From: Cloacibacillus evryensis DSM 19522
GTDB lineage: Bacteria; Synergistota; Synergistia; Synergistales; Synergistaceae
Direction of reading: 5' to 3'
Length of the DNA stretch: 64,000 bases
Assembly (NCBI RefSeq): GCF_000585335.1
Contig: NZ_KK073872.1
Coordinates: forward strand, 3,277,283 to 3,341,282
Shown here: positions 1 to 8,121 of the stretch, piece by piece
Numbering within the stretch: position 1 is the stretch's first letter
Layout: the number at the start of each line of letters is the position of its first letter
Made by a program: the position numbers and the translations under genes
The notes under the pieces: model-generated
Told to the model about the DNA's origin: nothing
Databases searched by the model: none
What the model saw: the letters and a program-made list of their open reading frames with translations, nothing else

Positions 1-81
1 TCAGATAAAAAATAGTCCTCTAAAATCCTGATTTTGATATAATACTATTATCTTTTTGCAGCGCGAAGGGGGAAAATCATA

Positions 82-1254
82 ATGATATGGACGACTGACA
101 AGATGGTAAGTCTTCTGGAAAAGACAGAAATAAGCGACGTCTTGCAAGAGGCTTTTTTAATCTCCGGCAACAGTTTTTCATACAGGGATAACATTACATT
201 AAAGACTATCGCCTACTCCGAATCGCAGGAATTTCTAAGCACGGTTAGGTCGTGTCCGCTGCGCGAAACGGCAAAAAGGTATAAGGTCCGTCAAATCACA
301 GAAAACAGCGTCGTGCGTGGTTATTTAATTGTCGATAAGATTACGGAACTGTCAGAGGACAGCAGAAACCTTACCGAGACAGTATTGCTGGCAATTAAGT
401 TGTTGCTGAGGCAAACGATAACAAAAAAAACTCACGAAGCACGGATAACAAGCAATCTATTTTCAGAACTTATATCAGGCAAAATCACGACGCAGGAATC
501 CTTGTCAAGCCGCCTTCGGCTGCTTTCAATAAAATTCCCCTGGAGCATGGTGGTATTATCCGCCGACTTCCCACATGTCACAAAGGAGGAAGAAGTGTAT
601 ATAGAAGAACTTCTCACCAACAAAGTCAGTAATTTTTACCCTGATTCGTACATATATCACGATGGCGCACTTTTTTCGTGTATTCTCGCGTTGAAAAGGG
701 TCACCTCGGCTGAAATATTGGAAAAGGATATACGTATGATAGCCGATCAGGTAAATTTGGAAATTTCAAGAAAAAAGGTGCTCTGTGACAAGATCCCATA
801 TTGGGGGTGCGGGAAAATATATCCTTCGCTGCTTTCATTGAAAAAAAGCTATTATGAGGCATCTCAGTCTGTTCTTTACGCGAAAATTTATTCTAATAAA
901 AAAAACGATATCATCTTTTGGACGGATACCGGCGCTTTCAGATTAATAGGGCGATGCGCCGCCACTCAGGATGCGATCGATTTTCATAATGAAATCCTCT
1001 CACCATTTCTGGAATATGAATATTTAATAGAGACACTGGGCGGGCTGGACGCAAATAACTGGAATTTAGCAGGTACGGCAGAATCTCTGTCATGCCATTA
1101 CAATACCATAAAGTACCGCTATAAAAAGATCCGTGATATCCTGACGGAGGGCGGGTACGATATTGAAAGCCATGATACGCGTTTTGACATTTCCATCGCT
1201 TTAAGGCTCTACAAAATTTATATGGAAAGAGGATTTTCCAATGAGGAAAAATAA
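82..1254 (+). CDS. PucR-family transcriptional regulator
   Basis: Probable DNA-binding regulator. The C-terminal part (about residues 313-360, including NTIKYRYKKI) matches the PucR-type helix-turn-helix found at the end of PucR/CdaR regulators. The first 300 residues have no clear sensor domain that I can name. The ATG follows a purine-rich ribosome site (GAAGGGGG). The 3' end overlaps the start of the next gene by 14 bases, so the two are probably co-translated and the regulator may control the partner gene. Base composition is more AT-rich than the core genes downstream. Family assignment is good; the ligand is unknown. Confidence 0.8.
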   Translation: MIWTTDKMVSLLEKTEISDVLQEAFLISGNSFSYRDNITLKTIAYSESQEFLSTVRSCPLRETAKRYKVRQITENSVVRGYLIVDKITELSEDSRNLTETVLLAIKLLLRQTITKKTHEARITSNLFSELISGKITTQESLSSRLRLLSIKFPWSMVVLSADFPHVTKEEEVYIEELLTNKVSNFYPDSYIYHDGALFSCILALKRVTSAEILEKDIRMIADQVNLEISRKKVLCDKIPYWGCGKIYPSLLSLKKSYYEASQSVLYAKIYSNKKNDIIFWTDTGAFRLIGRCAATQDAIDFHNEILSPFLEYEYLIETLGGLDANNWNLAGTAESLSCHYNTIKYRYKKIRDILTEGGYDIESHDTRFDISIALRLYKIYMERGFSNEEK

Positions 1255-2413
1255 AGAAACCTCTCAGCCCGCGGATAACGCGCTGGCTATCTTGCAGCAG
1301 CTTATCAGGATACGCACGAACCATACAGAGGGATACGAGATGGATGCCGTAAAATATATCGCCTCTCTCTTTCCGCCGAAAACAGAAATGTCCGTAATCG
1401 ATCATGGCGGCAACAGAGGATCTCTGATCGTCGAAATCAAAGGTCGGGTACCAGATAAAAAGATTGCTGTCTTTAGTTACTTGGATACGGTAAAAAATAT
1501 TGGCATGGACCGTTGGGAACACCCTCCTTTTTCCGCCGATTATATAAACGGCGCGGTCCACGGGAAAGGCGCGGCGAATATGAAGGGAGGAGTAACTTCG
1601 GCAATATTGGCCATGATGGAACTTAGCAGGACGCCGCCCCCGCCATTGTCGGTGTTGATGTGCCTCACGGCAGACGGCACAGGAGATGGGCTGGGTGCCG
1701 TCGAAATAGCAGAAAAAGGCTACCTTAATGGTGTTGTTGAAGCAATTTTTACCAGCGCAACAAAAGAAAAAATCGGCATATCGCAAAAGGGCGCCCTGTG
1801 GACAAAAGTAGAGGTGACTGGAACCACAAGTTATTCGGCATCTCCTTCAAGCGGCACAAACGCCGTTGAAGCCCTTATTGCATTTTGTCAGCGCCTTCGT
1901 AAGGAGGTAATAGGGAAAAAAAACAAAAAACACCTTTTGTTTGGGCTGCCCAGCTGTACAATCACGCAATTCAACAGTGGGACGGGAGAGGTCAATCAGA
2001 TACCGCCTTACGCGGCGGCCACGATTGACATAAGGTTCATGCCCTATCAGGATCCAGAATCCATTATCAATTTATACAACAAAATTGCTAAAGAGTTATC
2101 AAAAACCTATGACGGCATCAGTGTAAAAATAGAGATCCTTAAAATACAAAACAGCGTCTACATCCCGGAGGATTCTGCGATGGTAAAAAGGTTTTCGGAA
2201 ACGCTGTCATCAATGAATAAGAAAAGCGTCCTTACCGGTCTGAATATTTTCGGCGATGCCGCACATGTCATCCCCCGAACCGGCGTACCCTTTATTATTT
2301 ATGGCCCTGGTGAGTATTCTTCCGCGGTTAATGAGAAGGTATCGCTGAAATCTGTGATCTCGGTCGCCAACGTGCTTGTAAAGTATATCCGGACCCATGA
2401 TGCTAATTTTTAG
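1241..2413 (+). CDS. M20-peptidase-like protein without metal ligands
   Basis: The overall pattern is that of the M20/ArgE/DapE peptidase family, about 390 residues with the catalytic domain split by a dimerisation domain. The metal-binding positions are changed. The usual GHxDTV reads SYLDTV (Tyr80 for His), GAADMKGG reads GAANMKGG (Asn113 for Asp), and the Glu-Glu pair is Gly146-Thr147. Family knowledge says these residues bind the two zinc ions and act as general base, so hydrolysis is unlikely. It overlaps a PucR-type regulator and could be a ligand-binding or regulatory homologue. Start: ATG at 1241, inside the end of the upstream gene. Confidence 0.75.
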   Translation: MRKNKETSQPADNALAILQQLIRIRTNHTEGYEMDAVKYIASLFPPKTEMSVIDHGGNRGSLIVEIKGRVPDKKIAVFSYLDTVKNIGMDRWEHPPFSADYINGAVHGKGAANMKGGVTSAILAMMELSRTPPPPLSVLMCLTADGTGDGLGAVEIAEKGYLNGVVEAIFTSATKEKIGISQKGALWTKVEVTGTTSYSASPSSGTNAVEALIAFCQRLRKEVIGKKNKKHLLFGLPSCTITQFNSGTGEVNQIPPYAAATIDIRFMPYQDPESIINLYNKIAKELSKTYDGISVKIEILKIQNSVYIPEDSAMVKRFSETLSSMNKKSVLTGLNIFGDAAHVIPRTGVPFIIYGPGEYSSAVNEKVSLKSVISVANVLVKYIRTHDANF

Positions 2414-2763
2414 TGCCGTGGCAGTTTCATATTTTTAATATACTCTGGAGATGTGGAGAAATTGCCTGAAGGACAGATGCCCCATGCGGTAAAGCAGCCT
2501 TTTTTGTTTAAACCCCCCATGTTTTTAGTGTATCCTTAAATTGCGGCGCTGTAGCCTGCCATACACACAAACGCGGACGGGCGGGCCGCCTTTTTCGTAT
2601 GAAAGGCGGCCTTAACCGTCGATTCTTATTTTTATAACCGTTTCGTGCCGACGCTCCGTAAAAACCCCTATTTTTCCCTTATCATACTTGCAGTTTAAGT
2701 GTATGCTTTAGAATATGGTCGCTGACTATATTAGAAAAATTATCCATGCACGGAGGTCTCGTT
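2414..2763. other. intergenic region with a hairpin
   Basis: About 350 bases without a supported gene. It holds the GC-rich hairpin listed separately near 2584-2611 and an AT-rich stretch just before the macroglobulin gene that probably contains its promoter. I could not fix -35 and -10 boxes with confidence. Confidence 0.5.
2584..2611 (+). terminator. probable intrinsic terminator
   Basis: Perfect 10-bp stem (GGCCGCCTTT / AAAGGCGGCC) with an 8-base loop, followed by a T-rich stretch a few bases later. It lies about 170 bases after the M20-like gene and probably ends that operon. Confidence 0.5.
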
Positions 2764-5700
2764 ATGGAGGATAGAAGATATCGTTCAGGAACTTTATTGG
2801 CGGCGCTTGCACTCGCGGCGGCGGCGTTGTTTTTTGTTGTCGCGCCTGTCCTCGGCGTGGGGGAGAGGGATTTTCTCATCCGCTCGTTTTCGCCGCAGGG
2901 GACCGTCACGGGCGGCGCGGAGGTGAAAGCGGTCTTCAGCCACGAGGCCGTCTCGGACGACGCCGTCGGGCGGACGCTCAAACCGGCCGAATATCCGCTT
3001 GACTTCTCGCCGCCGCTGGCCGGCTCCGGCAAGTGGAGCGACGCTTCGACCTTCGTCTTCATTCCCAACGGAGGCAGGCTGTCGGCCGCGACAAGGTACA
3101 CGGCGACTGCGCGCTCCGGACTGCGCGACCGCGAGGGGCGGCCGCTGTCAGGAACACAGGCTTTTTCGTTCAATACGCCGGCGCTGGCCTTCAAGGGCGT
3201 CAAACAGACCGACTTCGACCCCGAGAGCGGCAGCGCCTCCTTTGAGCTTGAATTTTCCCTGCCGGTGTCGCCCGCCCGCCTGCGCGGCTACGCGGAGGTG
3301 CGGGACGCGGCGAAACGGCCGCTGAATTTCTCCGTAGCGCAGGGGCCGGCCTCAAAAAGGATCAGGCTTACGACGGAGGGGCTCTCCGAAAGGGAGGCGG
3401 TGCTCCATCTTGCCGCCGGGCTTCCCTCGGAGGCCGGGCCGCTCGGCCTTGAGAAGGCGGTCGCCGCCAAGCTGAAGCGCACGATGATCATGGAGCTGCG
3501 CGATTCAGGCGCGGCCTCCGAGATGGGCGGCAGCCGCATCTGGATCGACACCACATCTCCCGTCGATCTCGCGAAGGCCGCGGCTTTCATCGAGCTCTCG
3601 CCCGCCGTGAAGTTCACGGTGGAACCGAAGGACGGAGGCTTCGCGATCGCGGGCGATTTCAAACCGCAGGAGAGGATAAAGGTCACCGTCAGGAAGGGAC
3701 TGCCCTCCGCGGGAGGCAAGGGGGCCGCCGGGCGGACGCTCGCGGCGGACTGGAGCCGCGCCTTCATCTTCCCCGATATCGAGGCACAGGTGCGTTTCGC
3801 CAGCCCGGGGCGGGTGCTTTCGCCGGCCGATTCTCTAAGGATACCGCTGGAGAGCGTCAACTTCGACAAGGTAAACATCCTCCTCTGGCAGCTTTACGAC
3901 AACAACATCCCCATCGCGATGCGCAATGAGTGGGAGGGCTACCCGACGGAGCTCTCGCGCCTCATCGCGGAGAAGGAATATCTGGTAAAGGCGAAACCGA
4001 ATGAAACGGCGCGCCGCGCGCTGGACCTCAAGCCTCTGCTCGAGGGGCGCAAGGGCGTCTTCCTCGTCGTGGCGCAGGGGCGCGGCGGCCGGGTATGGAG
4101 CGAAAGCCGCCAGACGATAAACGTGACGGACCTCGGCCTCACCGTGAAACTCGGCGGCGCTTCGGCGCTCGCGCGCGTGCTCTCCGTCTCGGAGGCCAAG
4201 CCGCTGTCCGGCGTGCGCGTGACACTCTGGTCGCACGCGAACCAGCTCGTCGGCGAGGGAAAGACGGACAGGAGCGGCGTCGCGAAAATATCGCTCAAGA
4301 ACGCCGACGAAAAGGGCGCGCCAATCATCGCGCTTGCCGAGAAGGACGGGGACACCTCCTATATCCGCTTTGAACAGGGGCTCTACAACGGCAACGACGA
4401 TTTTGACACCGCCGGCAGCCCCTGGCTGGACCGCGGTTATTCGGCCTTCTGCTACACGCCGCGGGACATCTTCCGCCCCGGCGAGACTCTGCCGGTACAG
4501 GCGATAGTGCGCGGGGCCGACGGCAGGGCCCCCAAGCCATTCCCTCTGGCGATGGAGGTCTTCGCGCCCAACGGCAAACTCTGGAAGACTGTGAGCGCGA
4601 AGCTCACGGAAGAGGGCGTATTCTCCGCGCGGCTCGACATTCCGGCCGACGCGCCGACGGGGCCGTGGAACATCTCCCTGACCACCCCCGGCGGAAGCGA
4701 TCAGATCGGCAATAAAGAGATATACATAGAGGAGTTCGCCGCGCCCCGGCTCTTCGTGGAGGCGGCGGCAAAGCCGGCGGCGATCACGGGAGAGGGCGCG
4801 AGCGAGCTGTCGATAGCGGGCCGCTACACCTTCGGCAACCCAGGCGCGGGCCTGCAGTGGGAGGCTGAGTTCCACACCGTAGACCGCACATTCACGCATA
4901 AGGACTGGAAATCCTTCTCGTTCAGAGAGGCTGACAAAAAATTCACCTCCGAATCGGACTTCATCGCCTCCGGCGCGCTCGACGCGGAGGGGCGGGCAAC
5001 GGCTTCCGTGAAGGGCACCGGCTGGAACGCGCCCTCGATGCTGGACCTCTCGGTGCGCGCGGGCGTCATGGACGACGGCGGGCGCTGGACATATAAGACG
5101 GTCACCATCCCGTGGTACCCGGCGGAGGTGATGGCCGGGATCGAAGCGCCGCGCGAGGCTGTACCCGGAAAAAGCTTCTCCTTCCGCGCCGCCGCCGTCA
5201 CCATAGGCGGCAAAGCCGCCGCCGTCAAAGAGATGAAATATTCCCTCTTCCGCCGCGTGCGGCAGGCCGTGGTATTTGAGAGCGACGGGCGCATGACGAA
5301 GGAGATGCGGGAACAGCTGATACCGCGCGGCGAGGGGAGGATGCCGCTGTCAGGCGGCGCCGGCTCCGCGCGCGCGGAGATCAAAGAGGCCGGCGAGTAC
5401 CTTCTCCGCGTCGAGACGGCGGACGGAAAGTCGCGCGCCTCGGCGGTGATCTACGCCTACGGAACGTCGGGCGGCGGGGATACATCCCTTCCCGATATGG
5501 CGGAGATAACGACCGATAAGAGGATATACAAAGCCGGAGAGACGGCGAAGATAAGGGTAAAATCGCCCTTCGCCGGTTCGCTGCTGATAGACGCGGAGAC
5601 GACGGAGGCCGTCTGGAACGAGACGCGCGAGATGCGCGGCGCCGAAGCGGAGCTATCGCTCAAGGTGACCAAGGAAATGCGGCCAAACGCCTGGATCACG

Positions 5701-8121
5701 GCGCAGATAGTGCGCCCGGCGCAAAAGGACGGAGCGCCCGCGCGCGCCTTCGGCCTCGCCCCGCTGATGACCGACAACAGCGGCAGCCGCCTCAGCGTGG
5801 AGATAGCAAAAGCTCCTAAGCTGGAGCCCGGCAAAAACAAAATAGTTCTTACGGTAAAAGACAGCGCCGGCAAAGGGACGGCCTCGGACGTCACGGTGAT
5901 GCTCGTCGACGAGACAGTCCTCGGCCTCACCGGGTATAAGACGCCAGATCCCTGGGATTTCTTCACCGCCCGCCGGATGCTCGGGATGGATACCTACGAT
6001 ATCTACGGGGCGCTCATCACGCCGGAGAAATCTTCCACCCCGCTCCTGACGGCCGGCGGAGGCGGCATGGCGGAAAACATGATGATGAAGTCCAGCCTCA
6101 GCCCGGTGCAGGCGCGCCGTTTCAAGATGCTTTCGCTGGTAAAGAGGGCCCGTTCGGATTCCGGCGGCAAATGCGAAGTTGAGTTCGACATCCCCGAATT
6201 CTCGGGCAAGGCCCGCATCATGGCCGTGGCCGCCACCGCGCAGGCGGAGGGGGGCGCGGAGACCGCGACGCAGATAGGGCGCGACGTGACGGCGGAGATC
6301 GCGATGCCGCGCTTCGCCGCTCCCGGCGATAAATTCACGGCGAACGTGCAGCTCTTCAACATGACGGATCGCGAGCTCACCGTAAAGCTGTCGGCGAAGA
6401 GCAAAAAGGCCCCCGCCGAGCTGGCGATATCGGGAGGCGGCAAAGAAAGCCGCACGGTGACGATAAAGGGAGGCGGCTCCGCGACGCTGCCCTTCGCCTT
6501 TGAAGCCAAGGGCGTGGGCACGGCGGAGATAACCTACCGTACCGAATGGTCGGGCGGCAAAAAGGGCGCGATCGAAAATACCATAGAGCTCCCCATCCGC
6601 CCCGCCGCACCGCGTGTCACGGAGAACCATGCTTCAGTGATCGAGCCGGGAAAGAGAGAATCCTTCAGCCTGCCGGGAAGCTCCCAAAAGGCGGGATTCG
6701 CGCGGGGCTTCGTGATGCTCTCGGCGATGCCGCAGATATCGCTCTCGGCCCTCGCGGACTTCCTCGTCACCTATCCCTACGGCTGTTTTGAACAGACCGT
6801 ATCCGCCGCCTGGCCGCTGCTCGTACAGCCGGAGCTCGTCAAATACACGGACCCGGCCCTTGCGGACAAGGGGGCGCTGACACGCCGTATCGACAAGATA
6901 GAAAGCATACAGAATTACGACGGCGGCTTCCCGCGCTGGAGCGGCGAGTCGTGGTCGCAGCCGTGGGAGAGCCTTTACGGAGCCCACTTCCTGCTTGAGG
7001 CGAAGCGTATGGGCAGCAAGGTATCGCCAGACGCCCTCAAAGCCGCCGCCGACTACGCGCGGGCGCTGCTGCCCGTAATGCCCGACGGAGACGGAGACGC
7101 GGCCTGGCGTGAAACGCTGACCCGCAGGGCCTATGCCTCCTTCGTCCTCACCCTCGCCGGCGAGCCGCCCCTCGGCTGGATGGAGAGCCTGCGCGACAAG
7201 ATAGGGGAGATGGAACCCTCGGGGCGGCTGCTGCTCGCCTGCGCCTACGCCGCGGCGGGAGATAAAAAAGAGGCGCAAAAGATAGTCGGGCAGAAGAGCG
7301 CGGCGCTGAAAGAGACGCCGGGCAAAAACATAAACTACGACTCAAACCTCCGCAACAGCGCGCTTTCGCTGCTGGCGAGGACATATATCGACCCGACTGG
7401 CGCGGAGGCCGCCGCCTCCGCCGCCGCTCTGCTGAAGGAGCTCAAAGAGAGGGGCCGATACAGCACGCAGGAGGGCGGCTTCTCGATGATCGCGCTCGGA
7501 CGCTGGTTCTCGGCCCAGCCGCGCGGCGGAACGATATCCGGCAGGCTCGTCAGGGAACCCGGCGCGAAGACGATCGGAACGGTCGGCGAAAAGGAGAGGA
7601 GCGTCGCCGCCGAGGGCCTCGGCAGTTACATCGCGGAGAACGACGGCAAAGCGCGCCTCTATTCGGCCTGGAGCCTCTCCTATATCCCGGCGGGCGCGAT
7701 AGCGGCAAGGAACGACGGCATTGAGATACGCCAGCGTATCGCCGACAGAAAGGGAAAGGTCGTCTCCAAAGAGGTCACGCGCGGGGAGGCGCTGACCGCC
7801 GCCGTCACGATCACGCCCAAAGCCGGCAGCCTGCGCGGCGTCGTCGCCGTCATGCCGCTGCCAGCCGGATTCGAGATCGAAAACCCGCGCCTTACGGGGG
7901 CCGGAGAAGAAAACGTGAGCGGCGTGCGCTCCGAAATACGCGACGACCGCCTCATCCTCTTCATCGAAGAGCTGCGCAAGCCGCTCAAATGGCACTACTC
8001 GCTGCGCGCGGTGACCGAAGGGACCTTCGCCTCGCCGCAGGTATACGCCGAATGCATGTACGACCCCGGCATATCGAGCGTCAGCGGCGGCGGAACGATC
8101 ACGGTAAATGCCCCCAAATAA
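2764..8121 (+). CDS. alpha-2-macroglobulin family protein
   Basis: Large periplasmic protease-trap-type protein of about 1785 residues. An N-terminal hydrophobic segment (about residues 10-30) serves as signal peptide or anchor; no lipobox cysteine is seen, unlike E. coli YfhM. The thioester motif is present as GCFEQ with Cys1341 and Gln1344, inside YPYGC.EQT typical of bacterial members. The ATG at 2764 is preferred over the in-frame ATG at 2746 because GGAGGT stands 7 bases before it. The next gene, a PBP1C, overlaps by 14 bases; this pairing is the well-known bacterial macroglobulin/PBP1C arrangement, thought to couple protease defence to murein repair. Confidence 0.95.
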   Translation: MEDRRYRSGTLLAALALAAAALFFVVAPVLGVGERDFLIRSFSPQGTVTGGAEVKAVFSHEAVSDDAVGRTLKPAEYPLDFSPPLAGSGKWSDASTFVFIPNGGRLSAATRYTATARSGLRDREGRPLSGTQAFSFNTPALAFKGVKQTDFDPESGSASFELEFSLPVSPARLRGYAEVRDAAKRPLNFSVAQGPASKRIRLTTEGLSEREAVLHLAAGLPSEAGPLGLEKAVAAKLKRTMIMELRDSGAASEMGGSRIWIDTTSPVDLAKAAAFIELSPAVKFTVEPKDGGFAIAGDFKPQERIKVTVRKGLPSAGGKGAAGRTLAADWSRAFIFPDIEAQVRFASPGRVLSPADSLRIPLESVNFDKVNILLWQLYDNNIPIAMRNEWEGYPTELSRLIAEKEYLVKAKPNETARRALDLKPLLEGRKGVFLVVAQGRGGRVWSESRQTINVTDLGLTVKLGGASALARVLSVSEAKPLSGVRVTLWSHANQLVGEGKTDRSGVAKISLKNADEKGAPIIALAEKDGDTSYIRFEQGLYNGNDDFDTAGSPWLDRGYSAFCYTPRDIFRPGETLPVQAIVRGADGRAPKPFPLAMEVFAPNGKLWKTVSAKLTEEGVFSARLDIPADAPTGPWNISLTTPGGSDQIGNKEIYIEEFAAPRLFVEAAAKPAAITGEGASELSIAGRYTFGNPGAGLQWEAEFHTVDRTFTHKDWKSFSFREADKKFTSESDFIASGALDAEGRATASVKGTGWNAPSMLDLSVRAGVMDDGGRWTYKTVTIPWYPAEVMAGIEAPREAVPGKSFSFRAAAVTIGGKAAAVKEMKYSLFRRVRQAVVFESDGRMTKEMREQLIPRGEGRMPLSGGAGSARAEIKEAGEYLLRVETADGKSRASAVIYAYGTSGGGDTSLPDMAEITTDKRIYKAGETAKIRVKSPFAGSLLIDAETTEAVWNETREMRGAEAELSLKVTKEMRPNAWITAQIVRPAQKDGAPARAFGLAPLMTDNSGSRLSVEIAKAPKLEPGKNKIVLTVKDSAGKGTASDVTVMLVDETVLGLTGYKTPDPWDFFTARRMLGMDTYDIYGALITPEKSSTPLLTAGGGGMAENMMMKSSLSPVQARRFKMLSLVKRARSDSGGKCEVEFDIPEFSGKARIMAVAATAQAEGGAETATQIGRDVTAEIAMPRFAAPGDKFTANVQLFNMTDRELTVKLSAKSKKAPAELAISGGGKESRTVTIKGGGSATLPFAFEAKGVGTAEITYRTEWSGGKKGAIENTIELPIRPAAPRVTENHASVIEPGKRESFSLPGSSQKAGFARGFVMLSAMPQISLSALADFLVTYPYGCFEQTVSAAWPLLVQPELVKYTDPALADKGALTRRIDKIESIQNYDGGFPRWSGESWSQPWESLYGAHFLLEAKRMGSKVSPDALKAAADYARALLPVMPDGDGDAAWRETLTRRAYASFVLTLAGEPPLGWMESLRDKIGEMEPSGRLLLACAYAAAGDKKEAQKIVGQKSAALKETPGKNINYDSNLRNSALSLLARTYIDPTGAEAAASAAALLKELKERGRYSTQEGGFSMIALGRWFSAQPRGGTISGRLVREPGAKTIGTVGEKERSVAAEGLGSYIAENDGKARLYSAWSLSYIPAGAIAARNDGIEIRQRIADRKGKVVSKEVTRGEALTAAVTITPKAGSLRGVVAVMPLPAGFEIENPRLTGAGEENVSGVRSEIRDDRLILFIEELRKPLKWHYSLRAVTEGTFASPQVYAECMYDPGISSVSGGGTITVNAPK

